Notes under the pieces: generated by a model
Told to the model about the DNA's origin: nothing
The model's input: only the letters and a program-made list of their open reading frames with translations
Database searches by the model: none
In this document: piece by piece, positions 18,761-29,148 of the stretch
Layout: each line of letters starts with the position of its first letter
How positions within the stretch are numbered: position 1 is the stretch's first letter
Made by a program: the position numbers and the translations under genes
Assembly (NCBI GenBank): GCA_950061135.1
Contig: CATLVU010000013.1
Span: 1-37,097 of the forward strand
Direction: 5' to 3'
Length of the DNA: 37,097 nucleotides
From: an uncultured Oligoflexia bacterium
Lineage (GTDB): Bacteria > Bdellovibrionota > Bacteriovoracia > Bacteriovoracales > Bacteriovoracaceae

Positions 18761-20935
18761 ATGAAATTAAACGTATTTTTTATTTTCTTATTGTTAACTA
18801 GCACTTATTCCTTTGCAGGAAATAGCGGAGACTTAATTTCTGCTTTGTATGATGCTGACTTCTCTGAAGACACGGAAGATATAACGGTTGAGGCACCAGA
18901 ACAAAAGCCGGAGTTTGAATCTTCTTCGTCTGAACAAAAAGTTTGTACTAAAAAAGATCAAATAACAGTTCCTTATAAAATACTTAAAGGTTTATTAAAA
19001 AATAAAAAATTAAATTTCACTCACGATCCAACTACTGGAGAATTAGAAATTGATGGTGGGCTAATGGTGAGCAATTGTAATGATATGTTATCATTTGATT
19101 TTGCAAAGCCTAAGAATGATCTTCCGTATTTATTTCAAGTGAGCATAAAAAAACCGGAAGGGTGTAGTACTGATAAGTGTAAATATTCTGCCTATACCGC
19201 TGATGACGGGATCGCGAATGATGAATTATTAGAGTTAAATTTAGAACCAACTCTTGATGGTTATATTGAGTGTTTAGAAAAAACAAAAGTTTTTAAAGGT
19301 GGAAAAATCTCTGAGGATAATATTGTTTGGCATCCACTAACTAAGTCTGTAACAGGGGCAAATGAAACAGCAGATATTTGGTTTTCATCTCATGGCCCTG
19401 AAGCCGCAAGAAGAGGTGGTGTTTATTCTGACAATCTTAAAAAAGGGATGGGGTGTTATCATTTTGAGCAAGTGAGTAAAGAACCACTTACTTTATACTC
19501 AGAAGCAGATACGGAAAAAAATAAAAAATATGATTATTTTCAAATAGTTTGTAAGTACAAAAACTATAATGCAATCAATGAGCAGATTCGTAACTTTGAA
19601 GGCTATAAAGAATTACAGCAAGAATTGATAAATATTAGAAATAAAAACTTAGAAGATCGAATAAAGCAGTATCACAGAATGCTCCAGGCTGATGACTTAT
19701 CTGGAATTGACCCAGCTGCTTTCAAAGAAGCAACAGGCGATTTTTTAAAATATATTATCGAACCTTTAATTTCTAATATGGATAAGGTTTATTCCCAATA
19801 TCAAAAAGCAACGGGGGATAAGAAAAAACAACTTCTTAGTTTATTAAATACGTTAAGTGAAAAATTACTTACTTACGGTAAAGCTCCTTTTATTGACACA
19901 AAAGACTATAATAAGATGAAAAGTTTTAATGTTAATGCACCTCTGGATAATGCTGATTGGAGAGATGCGGCTTATTATGTCTACCAATTACAAAACCTTG
20001 GTTATCACTATGGTTCAAGTTTTAACAAAGATTTTCAGAAAAAAGTAAGTGGAAAACTTGTTTCGACAACTCAAATAAAACGCGACTTTAAATCTGATAT
20101 TGAAGAGCAAAGACAACTTTTGAGTCAATTAGGACAATTAGCCTCTGATCCGAACAAAAGTTTTTATAGTGACCATATGAAAGTTTATGAGCAAATAAAT
20201 CAGCAGGCATCAAATTACAAAAAAGAACATGATAAGTTGAAAAGACAAGGTATTCAAAGATATGTCATGCAAACTTGTAGTTATGTAGCACAAAATCAGT
20301 ATAGCTTTCAAGCATGTGCAAGGGATACTGCAGCGACATATCAGGATATTATGGAAGAAGAGCAATATGTAATGGATGATTTTCAAAATCGTGCAGCAAG
20401 CGCTTTAAGAGATGCAGATAGATGGAGAAAAATAGAATCTCAAATTCCAGGAAGATCTCAAAAGCAATTTTCGTTTAATCCGAATTCACCAACAAACCCA
20501 AGAGATAAGCAATATATTTATATCAATGGACGAGTTGTTGACCCCGCAGACATTGATGCCCAAACGCTTGCACAGATCCAAGCTTCTGGACAAGGGCAAG
20601 TTGTTAACCAACAACAAGCGCAAGCACTTATGATTCAAAGGTTTTATCAGAATCAAGGTGGCCAACAAGTTCAAAACTCAAGTTTTAATTTCAATGTTCC
20701 ACAGTTCCAAGGAAGATCTCCTGCTCAACAGCAATTACAAGGTAGCAGGATGTGGGCTGGAGGAACTCCATACTTCAATGAAGCTGCCTATTCTCAGCAA
20801 TTGCAATACTTACCAACTCAAAATGGTTTTTATATGAATAGATCAACAACCGCAATGACTCCATGGAATCAAAGGGTTGTTAATTCTTCGACTGGAGCTG
20901 GTGGTAGGTTTTCTTTTTCCCCAACAGCTTATTAA
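18761..20935 (+). CDS. Large secreted hypothetical protein with Q/N/S-rich C-terminus
   Basis: Signal peptide MKLNVFFIFLLLTSTYSFAG; Cys-containing N-half, helical middle, low-complexity QQQAQALMIQRFYQNQGGQQVQNSSFNFNVPQFQG tail. Confidence 0.65.
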   Translation: MKLNVFFIFLLLTSTYSFAGNSGDLISALYDADFSEDTEDITVEAPEQKPEFESSSSEQKVCTKKDQITVPYKILKGLLKNKKLNFTHDPTTGELEIDGGLMVSNCNDMLSFDFAKPKNDLPYLFQVSIKKPEGCSTDKCKYSAYTADDGIANDELLELNLEPTLDGYIECLEKTKVFKGGKISEDNIVWHPLTKSVTGANETADIWFSSHGPEAARRGGVYSDNLKKGMGCYHFEQVSKEPLTLYSEADTEKNKKYDYFQIVCKYKNYNAINEQIRNFEGYKELQQELINIRNKNLEDRIKQYHRMLQADDLSGIDPAAFKEATGDFLKYIIEPLISNMDKVYSQYQKATGDKKKQLLSLLNTLSEKLLTYGKAPFIDTKDYNKMKSFNVNAPLDNADWRDAAYYVYQLQNLGYHYGSSFNKDFQKKVSGKLVSTTQIKRDFKSDIEEQRQLLSQLGQLASDPNKSFYSDHMKVYEQINQQASNYKKEHDKLKRQGIQRYVMQTCSYVAQNQYSFQACARDTAATYQDIMEEEQYVMDDFQNRAASALRDADRWRKIESQIPGRSQKQFSFNPNSPTNPRDKQYIYINGRVVDPADIDAQTLAQIQASGQGQVVNQQQAQALMIQRFYQNQGGQQVQNSSFNFNVPQFQGRSPAQQQLQGSRMWAGGTPYFNEAAYSQQLQYLPTQNGFYMNRSTTAMTPWNQRVVNSSTGAGGRFSFSPTAY

Positions 20936-22326
20936 AACTTAACAGATAATGACATGCCTGTTGCCATTACGTTTTGAGTTTTAAGCTCATCATCAGCGTC
21001 ATTTAAGAATGAGTAAAAATCTCCAACAAAAAGATTACTTAAATAACCACTAATCGTTACAGAAGGGTTCCACATATAATCAAATTCAGTTGTTAATTCG
21101 TAACCTAAATCATCAGCCTGGTCCGCTGCCGCTGTTACAATAGATTTTTGTTCGTGATCATAAAAGTCGTCGCCTTCTGAAGCTACTTGGTTCGCCTTTG
21201 CCCAAAGAGCTGAGATTTTCCAAACCCATTCACTAGAAGAATATTGAGCTTCTAGTTGAGCATACGTAGAATTACTGATGGCCGCATTGTGAATATCATA
21301 GGCACTATTATTATAGCCTCTTAAATTATGATTATATAAAATTTTTCCAACTTTATAATTTGGATGAAGATACATTCCTTCAAAAGAATTTGTTTCTCCG
21401 TCATCACCCTTAACGTAACCCGCATTCAAGTTAAGTTTCCATTGAGTGTTCATCTCAAATGAACTTTCTAAAATATAAGCATTGCTATCAAAGTCAGCAT
21501 CTTCATTAGTGTAAGCTTTTCCAGCATTACCACTAACCATTGGGATTTCTAAAGCTAGCTTTGCTTTTTCCCAGTTTTTTTGGATAAAAATATCGATCAA
21601 TGTTACTTCTTGTGACCCTGTGTTTGCGCCATAAAGCGTACTTTCAGTTTCAACTTCTCTTAGAGCGTAAAAAACACCGAATTTTAAATTTCTATTTGTA
21701 TTGTCATAAAGAGCGTATAGGCTTGTTTCATAGGCATCATATTTCCCATTTGGATTAGAGGAAGTATGTAACTTGGTCCAAGCAGGTGTAAGGTAAAAGT
21801 TTCCAAGCTTAAGCTCAGCTTCTATTCCTTCATACCCTGAAAAATAACGGTTGCGTCTCTCTTCTCCACTGTTAATCAATGCGCCTAATCCAAAATTCTT
21901 AGCAAACCTTCCAACTCTGTATAAAGCTGTGTCAGCATAAATCTCTGCATAGATTTGATTTACATTCAATCCAGAACTCGTTGTTTGGGCAAAGTATGAA
22001 CCAGACTTAGAATCAGTCGTGGTGTCGTCACCAACCTGAGATGTTCTAGATGTGCCGGTTGCAAGTTCACCCTTAATTGTAACCCCATCATTAATTATAA
22101 TGCTTGGGTTAAGAGTCATGATCATATTTTGCTGGCGACCATTATTTTCTTCATCTGTAATACATTGGCTTCCAGCTGCCGGAGTACAAGAATCACTCGT
22201 TCTTCTAACTCCTCGAATAATATCTGTATCTAAAGTGAGCTCTCCACTCCAGTCAACAGGCACTGAAAATGCAGAGAAAGCGGGAACAATTAACAAACCG
22301 ATTAGGATAAATCTTAGAAAAAGCAC
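20932..22326 (-). CDS. Predicted porin-like outer-membrane protein
   Basis: Signal peptide ...LLIVPAFSAFSVP; repeated amphipathic strands; C-terminal MATGMSLSVKF ends in F. Confidence 0.65.
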   Translation of the reverse strand: MLFLRFILIGLLIVPAFSAFSVPVDWSGELTLDTDIIRGVRRTSDSCTPAAGSQCITDEENNGRQQNMIMTLNPSIIINDGVTIKGELATGTSRTSQVGDDTTTDSKSGSYFAQTTSSGLNVNQIYAEIYADTALYRVGRFAKNFGLGALINSGEERRNRYFSGYEGIEAELKLGNFYLTPAWTKLHTSSNPNGKYDAYETSLYALYDNTNRNLKFGVFYALREVETESTLYGANTGSQEVTLIDIFIQKNWEKAKLALEIPMVSGNAGKAYTNEDADFDSNAYILESSFEMNTQWKLNLNAGYVKGDDGETNSFEGMYLHPNYKVGKILYNHNLRGYNNSAYDIHNAAISNSTYAQLEAQYSSSEWVWKISALWAKANQVASEGDDFYDHEQKSIVTAAADQADDLGYELTTEFDYMWNPSVTISGYLSNLFVGDFYSFLNDADDELKTQNVMATGMSLSVKF

Positions 22327-22346
22327 ATAAGCTCCTTATTTTTTAT

Positions 22347-24290
22347 ATGTTTCGTGATAAAAATATATCTAAACAATATAAGACAGGCAAACCAATGAAG
22401 AAACTTGTTTTTAATAAAAAGTTTTTTATTAATTTAGCTAAAGTATTAGCACTTACAGGGATGACGCTGCTTGTTGTTCTGGTCGGTGTCACTGTTAGCA
22501 CTGTCTGGGAACTTCAAATAAAGTTGGAAAGCTCGGAGATAAAGCCGGCTTTTTATGCTCCTAAAAAAGAAGACCTTCTTGAGGCGGGAAGTTCAATTTT
22601 AAAAGAAGACTGGGAAGGATTTTCAACTTTCTTAGTTGAAGATATCTCTGCAGACTCATTTAGCACGCAAAAAAGAACTTTATTTTTAAACAAAGATATA
22701 CAGGTTTCATCTTTAATTGCGAACCATTGTGATCGTGTATATTGCATACAATACGAAAAAGTCTTCAATGAAATCCCATTAAATATTTGGCAAGCACTCG
22801 TTGGGATTGAGGACTTGAGGTTCTTACAGCATAGAGGAGTTGACCCAATAGCAATCGCGAGGGCGCTAGTTGTAGATATTGTTTCCATGCGATTTGTTCA
22901 GGGCGGATCAACAATTACTCAGCAATTAGTCAAAAACCTTTTTTTGACCTCTGAGCGGACTTTGAACAGAAAGTTTAAAGAAGTGATTTATGCCCTTTAT
23001 ATTGAAAACCTTCTTGGGAAAGAAAAAATCTTATCCTTGTATCTCAATGAGGTTTTTTGGGGAACATTTCAAGGTATCTACTTAAAAGGTTTTTACAGTG
23101 CATCTCTTGCTTACTTCAATAAAAAGCCTGATATGTTGACTACTTATGAGGCAACAATTTTGATTAGTATGCTCAAGGGCCCAAATTATTATAGACCGGA
23201 TAAGAATCTTGAAAGACTAAAGTCTAGAGTAGAAGCCGTATTTAAAAGATTAAAAGAGAACAATATCTTTTCTCCCACTGAAGAAAAATGGGATCAAAAA
23301 ACGTGGATAGCATGGCAGACAGAATATATCCAAAGATCCAAAGGGAAGAACTTTAGATTATACTACAGACTTTCACTAGATACAGGTGAAGCGCTTGGCT
23401 CATTCGACTTGTATGTATTACAAAAAACGATCAATTCATATTTAACAAAATTTAAGGAAAAATGGCCGAACGAGGATATAGCAGTGAAACTTATTATTGG
23501 TCATAAAAATTGTACGGACCAAAATTGTCCTCGAATGTATCAGTATTATTCTAAAATTGAGAGAGATTTAAAATTAGCGATTAAAGAAGAGCGGCATCAA
23601 GTTGGTAGCCTATTAAAGCCATTGGTATATGACTTTTTTATAGATCATGGAAAAAAATGGGATGATATGGTTGGGACATCTCCAATTACATTAAATTTAA
23701 AATCAGGTAAATGGAGGCCTAAAGATTATAGCAAAGTCAAAGTGGAGGAAGTGAGTTTACAAACGGCTTTGCAAAAATCAAAAAATATCCCGTTGATAAG
23801 ACTTTCTGAAGAAATGGGCTTTGATAAAGTAGAGCTTATGCTTGAAAAATATATTCCAAATCTCAAGCGACCTTTAGGTGAATATCCCGCACAATTATTG
23901 GGTGCTGTAGAGATGTCTCTGGGAGAAGTCTTTGAGATGTATCAGGATTTTTTGAGTATTAAATGTGAAGAAGTCCTTAATCAAAAAACTACTTTTGAGC
24001 AATCAGTAATTTATTTAATGAGCCGAGCAAAAGAGACGACAATATCGAAAATTGTTGATCCGAGATTGGAGTATTCATACTTATTTGGAAAAACAGGAAC
24101 TTCAAACTTGGGTCATGATAATTGGTATATTGCATTTGATGGAAATTGGATTTACGCCATTTGGGTTGGAGTCGATTCCAACAGAACGGACAAAGAGTTG
24201 TATTTTACTGGTGCATCAACAAGTTATAGGATTTTTCAACAATACTTATTAGGTAGAGGCAAGTTAATTCCGGAAGTATTTTGCAACTAG
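22347..24290 (+). CDS. Penicillin-binding protein with GT51 transglycosylase and transpeptidase-like domain
   Basis: GT51 motifs EDLRFLQHRGVDPIAIARA, GGSTITQQLVKN, RKFKEVIYALYIE; TP motifs S-L-L-K (VGSLLKPL), SKN, KTGTS. In-frame ATG at 22395 (MKKLVFNKKFF...) is a plausible alternative start. Confidence 0.9.
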   Translation: MFRDKNISKQYKTGKPMKKLVFNKKFFINLAKVLALTGMTLLVVLVGVTVSTVWELQIKLESSEIKPAFYAPKKEDLLEAGSSILKEDWEGFSTFLVEDISADSFSTQKRTLFLNKDIQVSSLIANHCDRVYCIQYEKVFNEIPLNIWQALVGIEDLRFLQHRGVDPIAIARALVVDIVSMRFVQGGSTITQQLVKNLFLTSERTLNRKFKEVIYALYIENLLGKEKILSLYLNEVFWGTFQGIYLKGFYSASLAYFNKKPDMLTTYEATILISMLKGPNYYRPDKNLERLKSRVEAVFKRLKENNIFSPTEEKWDQKTWIAWQTEYIQRSKGKNFRLYYRLSLDTGEALGSFDLYVLQKTINSYLTKFKEKWPNEDIAVKLIIGHKNCTDQNCPRMYQYYSKIERDLKLAIKEERHQVGSLLKPLVYDFFIDHGKKWDDMVGTSPITLNLKSGKWRPKDYSKVKVEEVSLQTALQKSKNIPLIRLSEEMGFDKVELMLEKYIPNLKRPLGEYPAQLLGAVEMSLGEVFEMYQDFLSIKCEEVLNQKTTFEQSVIYLMSRAKETTISKIVDPRLEYSYLFGKTGTSNLGHDNWYIAFDGNWIYAIWVGVDSNRTDKELYFTGASTSYRIFQQYLLGRGKLIPEVFCN

Positions 24291-24302
24291 ACGCATTTTG
24301 CC

Positions 24303-24331
24303 TTGCCAAATTTTTAACTGAAAAGTATATT
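24303..24331 (+). promoter_or_regulatory. Sigma-70-type promoter for tRNA-Gln(-prs)
   Basis: TTGCCA (24303-24308), 17-nt spacer, TATATT (24326-24331), 16 nt before the tRNA 5' end. Confidence 0.65.
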
Positions 24332-24347
24332 TTTATGAAAGCAATTT

Positions 24348-24422
24348 AGGGGTGTCGTCAAGTGGTAAGACATCAGATTTTGATTCTGACATGCGCAGGT
24401 TCGATCCCTGCCACCCCTGCCA
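24348..24422 (+). tRNA. tRNA-Gln (anticodon TTG)
   Basis: Acceptor AGGGGTG/CACCCCT, anticodon arm TCAGA-TTTTGAT-TCTGA, T arm GCAGG-TTCGATC-CCTGC, encoded GCCA 3' end. Confidence 0.97.
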
Positions 24423-24437
24423 TCTTTTGGGAGCACT

Positions 24438-25382
24438 ATGAGGCGAATCGTACTAGTATCAGGTACCTCAAATAAAACTCTTTCCAATAAAATTTCAGAA
24501 TATTTAGACGTTCCTTTGGTTGATCCTCAGATCAGAAGGTTTGCTAATGGAGAAATTTTTTGTGAGATAGAGAAAAATGTCAGGGGGGCAGATGTTTTCT
24601 TGATTCAAACCTTGTGTAATCCGGTAAATGATAATGTGATGGAGCTTCTAGTTATCATGGATGCGCTCAAGAGGTCCTCTGCAGCATCTATCACTGCTGT
24701 TGTTCCTCATTTTGCTTATTCCCGCCAAGATAGAAAGGCGTCTCCAAGAACGCCTATTTCAGCCAAGCTTTTATCTGATTTGATAACAGTGGCTGGGGCT
24801 TCGAGGGTTGTGACAATGGATCTTCACGCAGGTCAAATTCAAGGCTTTTTTAATATACCTTTTGACAATATTTATGCGTCACCAGTGTTTTTGACTTATA
24901 TAAGAAGTAATATTAACTCTGATAATATGGTTTTAGTTTCACCTGATGCAGGTGGTGTTGATCGGGTAAGCTGGTATGCAAAACGTCTTGAAAAAGATAT
25001 CGCCATGATTGATAAGCGTAGAACAGGGATGAATAAAGCTGTTGCAATGAATATAGTTGGTGATGTTAAAGGCAAAGACGCAATTATTGTAGATGACATG
25101 ATTGATACAGCTGGAACTTTGGTTGAGGCTGCAAGGTCCTTGAAAAAACATGGCGCGAATAGGATATATTCATTTGCAACTCACGGTATGTTTAGTGGCC
25201 CTGCTGCGCAAAGAATTGCAGAGTGTGAAGAACTAGAAGAAGTCGTTGTAACAGATACTCTTCCGTTATCAGATGAGATGAAAGCAATATCAAAAGTGAA
25301 ATCTTTATCGACTGCAGAGATTTTATCTAAGGCAATACACAGAACTTTTAACCATGACTCTGTCAGTTCACTATTTTTATAA
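24438..25382 (+). CDS. prs: Ribose-phosphate pyrophosphokinase
   Basis: RRFANGEIFCEIEKNVRGADVFLIQ, YSRQDRK, VVTMDLHAGQIQGFF, VDDMIDTAGT PRPP loop. Confidence 0.98.
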   Translation: MRRIVLVSGTSNKTLSNKISEYLDVPLVDPQIRRFANGEIFCEIEKNVRGADVFLIQTLCNPVNDNVMELLVIMDALKRSSAASITAVVPHFAYSRQDRKASPRTPISAKLLSDLITVAGASRVVTMDLHAGQIQGFFNIPFDNIYASPVFLTYIRSNINSDNMVLVSPDAGGVDRVSWYAKRLEKDIAMIDKRRTGMNKAVAMNIVGDVKGKDAIIVDDMIDTAGTLVEAARSLKKHGANRIYSFATHGMFSGPAAQRIAECEELEEVVVTDTLPLSDEMKAISKVKSLSTAEILSKAIHRTFNHDSVSSLFL

Positions 25383-25388
25383 GCCGAA

Positions 25389-25967
25389 ATGATTAAGTTA
25401 ATAGTTGGAGTTGGTAATCCTGGTATTGAATATGAACTAACTAGGCATAATGTTGCTTGGATATTCTTGGATACATGGGATAAATTATCAACGAGTTCGT
25501 GGCAAAGTAAATTTAAAGGTCAATACAGCTCATTTTCTCATAAGGGCGAAAAAGTATACACATTAAAACCTGAAACTTTTATGAACTTAAGTGGTGAAAG
25601 TGTAGGCCCTATGTGTAAGTTTTTTAAAATAAAGCCTGAAGAAGTTTTAGTGATTCATGATGAAGTCGATCTTCCATTTGGACAAGTTCAAATGAAAAAG
25701 GGTGGAGGATTAGCAGGCCATAATGGACTGAAGTCAATATCACAGCATTTAGGGACCCAAGATTTTTATCGATTAAGAATAGGGGTTGATAAGCCCAAAA
25801 GAGGATCCGTTGCTTCATGGGTTCTGGGAAAGTTTCCCGTGGAAGATACGGCAGATTTAGAAAAAGTTTTAAATGCCAGTGCAAAATGCCTTGATGTTTT
25901 CTTAACTTCGGGGTTTAACAAAGCTGCATTGTTGATAAATAAGAAAAATATTTTAGGAGATTCATAA
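25389..25967 (+). CDS. pth: Peptidyl-tRNA hydrolase
   Basis: VGVGNPGIEYELTRHNVAW, KPETFMNLSGESV, VIHDEVDLPFG, GGGLAGHNGLKSI. Confidence 0.97.
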   Translation: MIKLIVGVGNPGIEYELTRHNVAWIFLDTWDKLSTSSWQSKFKGQYSSFSHKGEKVYTLKPETFMNLSGESVGPMCKFFKIKPEEVLVIHDEVDLPFGQVQMKKGGGLAGHNGLKSISQHLGTQDFYRLRIGVDKPKRGSVASWVLGKFPVEDTADLEKVLNASAKCLDVFLTSGFNKAALLINKKNILGDS

Positions 25968-27076
25968 TGGGTTTAAATATAGGAATTGTTGGGCTTCCAA
26001 ACGTTGGAAAATCTACAATCTTTCAAGCTATAACAAGTGCGCCTGCTGAAGCGGCAAACTATCCTTTTTGTACAATCGAGCCAAACGTTGGAACTGTACA
26101 AGTACCAGACGAGCGTATGACAAAAATAACAGGACTTATCAAACCACAAAAAGTTATTCCAGCGATCATTGAGTTTGTTGATATTGCTGGCCTAGTCAAA
26201 GGAGCATCTAAGGGGGAAGGACTTGGTAACCAATTTCTGGGACATATTAGACAAGTCTCTGCGATTGCTCATGTTGTTCGTTGCTTCGAAGATACAGATG
26301 TTGTCCACGTAGATGGAAAAGTTGATCCATTATCAGATATTGAAGTTATCAATATAGAACTTGCATTTGCAGATTTAGAAACAGTAACAAAGCGTCTTGG
26401 AAATCTTGAAAAACTTATGAAGTCTCAAGACAAACAAGTAAAAGCTAGAGCATCTGCTGCAAAGCCTATTCTAGAACAATTGCAAAAAACACTTGAGGAT
26501 GGAAAGCCTGCAAGGAGTCTTAATCTTGATGAAGATAGTGTAGATTTAATAAAGGACTTACATCTCATAACTTTAAAGCCTGTACTTTATGTATGCAATG
26601 TTGATGAAGAGTGTATTTTTGATGATAACGATCATGTTAAAAAAGTTAAAGAATTTGCACAATCAGAAAGCTCTGAAGTTATAAAGATTTGCGGAAAAGT
26701 TGAATCAGAAATAGCACAACTTGATACTTTAGAAGAAAAAACGGAATTTCTTCAAGAGATGGGACTGAATGAATCAGGCCTAGATCTACTTATTAGAAAT
26801 GGCTACAACCTACTAGGCTTAGAAACTTACTTTACTGCAGGGGAAAAAGAAGTTCGAGCTTGGACTTTTGAAAAAGGAATGAAAGCTCCTCAGTGCGCTG
26901 GAATTATTCATACCGACTTTGAAAAAGGTTTTATTAAAGCAGAAGTTTATCACTGTGATGATTTATTTCAGTTAGAAACAGAAGTTAAACTCAAGGAAGC
27001 GGGAAAGCTTCGTATCGAAGGTAAAGAATATCTAGTAAAAGATGGTGATGTGATGCATTTTAGGTTTAATGTTTAA
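25967..27076 (+). CDS. ychF: Ribosome-binding ATPase YchF
   Basis: GIVGLPNVGKSTIFQAIT, NYPFCTIEPNVG, FVDIAGLVKGASKGEGLGNQFL, C-terminal TGS domain ending GDVMHFRFNV. Confidence 0.98.
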   Translation: MGLNIGIVGLPNVGKSTIFQAITSAPAEAANYPFCTIEPNVGTVQVPDERMTKITGLIKPQKVIPAIIEFVDIAGLVKGASKGEGLGNQFLGHIRQVSAIAHVVRCFEDTDVVHVDGKVDPLSDIEVINIELAFADLETVTKRLGNLEKLMKSQDKQVKARASAAKPILEQLQKTLEDGKPARSLNLDEDSVDLIKDLHLITLKPVLYVCNVDEECIFDDNDHVKKVKEFAQSESSEVIKICGKVESEIAQLDTLEEKTEFLQEMGLNESGLDLLIRNGYNLLGLETYFTAGEKEVRAWTFEKGMKAPQCAGIIHTDFEKGFIKAEVYHCDDLFQLETEVKLKEAGKLRIEGKEYLVKDGDVMHFRFNV

Positions 27077-29076
27077 ATTTGCCTTAAGTTCGCCGGAGTT
27101 TCATTTAATCCAATTAGAATATCAAAAACCTTGTTTAATTCTTTAGGGTCTTTAACATTCTCACCAGAATGAAGCATTTTATAGAAGAAAATATTTCTAT
27201 AAATTAAGCGAACGTACTTTCTTGTTTCGTTATATGGAATTTTTTCAATATTGCGAATAAGAGAGTTATCATCAAAGTATTTTTCTTGCCATTCTTTAAC
27301 ACGATGAGGACCTGCATTGTAAGCAGCTAAGGAATAAACGAGATTGTTATCATACTTCTTAAGAAGTTTTTGGAAAAAACGTGTTCCGATACTGATATTT
27401 GTTTTGGGGTTGTATAAACTTCTAGTTCTTACTCGTCTGTAGATTTGTCTAGCGGTTGCAGGCATAAGCTGCATTAGTCCTCGAGCACCGGCAGAAGATA
27501 CAGCTCTCTTGTTAAAGCCAGATTCTTGCCGAATAAGCGCTAACGCTACAACTGGATCGAAATCAGCCTTTGATTTTACAATACGATAAAACGGAGTTGG
27601 AAATAAAATTTCTAAATACTCTTTAGAGATTTCTATTTCTTTAGCATCCAGTGATCGATAAACAATTTTGAATGCCTCTAGATGGTGATCAAATTTATTA
27701 TAAGCCTGAGCTGCAGTGAAAATATAGGGGTTCAATTGAACTTTAAGTTCTCTTAAGTGATCGAGTTCAAAGTCAACAAATTCCGGAAGATTATATTGAG
27801 CCCACAAAGCAACTCTGTGAATACTACCTTGGTTTAGCTCAATAAGGTCTTGGGCAATATCTCTGTCAGCTTGTCTTGCATGTTTCCAGTATTCGTTAAC
27901 ACTATTTTTTTCTTTTTTCTTATTAAGTTTTTTACTCGCCAAAATGGCGTAATAACTTAATGGGTTTGCGGCGATCAGTTTTTCAAGAAATTTATGCGCT
28001 TTTCTTTTATTACCATCACTTTCTAAATAAGTTGCATACCAATATGAAAGTCTTGAATCTTTTAATAAGTTCTCTTCTGATATTTTATCTTCAATGACTT
28101 CCGCTGCATCATCAAAGTCATTTTTTTCTGAATGTATCCATGCAACTTCAAATAGGCTTTCATTGTAATGAGGCGAACTTTTAGAAATATAGTTAAGAAC
28201 TTTTATCGCTTCAGTATATTCTTTTCTTCGTGTAAGAGACTTCCCAAAACTAAGTAAATAAAGATCAGCGTAGTAGTGAGGCATAAGAGGCTTAAGCTTC
28301 TTATAGTTTAAGTGATATTCAGACAATTTGCTTTTAAAGTCCTTATTAGAATCAATCAATTCTAGTATATGATCTGCTTGAGAGCGCAGTTCCTTTTTAA
28401 GATAATAGTTTTCTTTTGATTCAAATAGCGAGAGCTCTTGAAGTTTTTGAGTCGTTTCAGGAGACATGTGAAGATGTGTAACAATAAACAATGGTACACT
28501 TGACTTAAAGTTCTTAAAAGTATCAATCACGAGATCGCTATATGTAGAGAATGCTTTTTTATGAAACTTAATGTTTTTCAAGAAATCGCTTATGGATTGA
28601 GCTCTATTGTTTGAATAAAGAGTTTGAACAACAGAAGAAAAATATTCTTTATCAACATCATGAGTAGGATTCTTGCTTAATATTTCAAGATAATGATTTA
28701 AGCAATGAAGATATGAATTTTCAGAAAGCTTTTTGGTTATATAGTGATCGATCTTTTCATTTTTGATACGATTACATGTGATCTTAACTGCTGACGCACT
28801 TTTTGTTTTATAAATGTCCTGTATATTTTGAGGCCATATCCTATAAGGTTGAAAAATAGGAAACTTCGCAAGATCTTTGATAAGTGTCTTGGTTATATGT
28901 TTGTTTTGATAACCTTTTCTATTGGCAAGATCATATAAGTTTATAAAGTTTTTTGCCGTCTGCTGAACCTCTTTTGAACTGTTAACTTCAAATGCTGCAC
29001 TTCTAGTAGATTTAACAGAAGAAAAACTTATATGAGATAATAGGATAATAGTGATGGTAGTAAAGAATTTAAACAA
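27073..29076 (-). CDS. Soluble lytic transglycosylase (SLT family)
   Basis: Signal peptide, long helical repeat region, catalytic ALIRQESGFNKRAVSSAGARGLMQLMPATA, SLAAYNAGPHRV. Confidence 0.93.
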   Translation of the reverse strand: MFKFFTTITIILLSHISFSSVKSTRSAAFEVNSSKEVQQTAKNFINLYDLANRKGYQNKHITKTLIKDLAKFPIFQPYRIWPQNIQDIYKTKSASAVKITCNRIKNEKIDHYITKKLSENSYLHCLNHYLEILSKNPTHDVDKEYFSSVVQTLYSNNRAQSISDFLKNIKFHKKAFSTYSDLVIDTFKNFKSSVPLFIVTHLHMSPETTQKLQELSLFESKENYYLKKELRSQADHILELIDSNKDFKSKLSEYHLNYKKLKPLMPHYYADLYLLSFGKSLTRRKEYTEAIKVLNYISKSSPHYNESLFEVAWIHSEKNDFDDAAEVIEDKISEENLLKDSRLSYWYATYLESDGNKRKAHKFLEKLIAANPLSYYAILASKKLNKKKEKNSVNEYWKHARQADRDIAQDLIELNQGSIHRVALWAQYNLPEFVDFELDHLRELKVQLNPYIFTAAQAYNKFDHHLEAFKIVYRSLDAKEIEISKEYLEILFPTPFYRIVKSKADFDPVVALALIRQESGFNKRAVSSAGARGLMQLMPATARQIYRRVRTRSLYNPKTNISIGTRFFQKLLKKYDNNLVYSLAAYNAGPHRVKEWQEKYFDDNSLIRNIEKIPYNETRKYVRLIYRNIFFYKMLHSGENVKDPKELNKVFDILIGLNETPANLRQI

Positions 29077-29148
29077 ATTGCCTCCTGCATTTTGTACCCA
29101 AATTTATGGTAACAAATCTTTAGGACGGATGCTATTTGAAAAAATCTT

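Noticed and set aside
20480-20780. Q/N-rich tract as a possible nucleotide repeat array
   Set aside because: Amino-acid low complexity only; no regular nucleotide period was seen.
22553-22888. 111-aa minus-strand ORF inside the GT51 penicillin-binding protein gene
   Set aside because: Shadow ORF of a conserved coding region.
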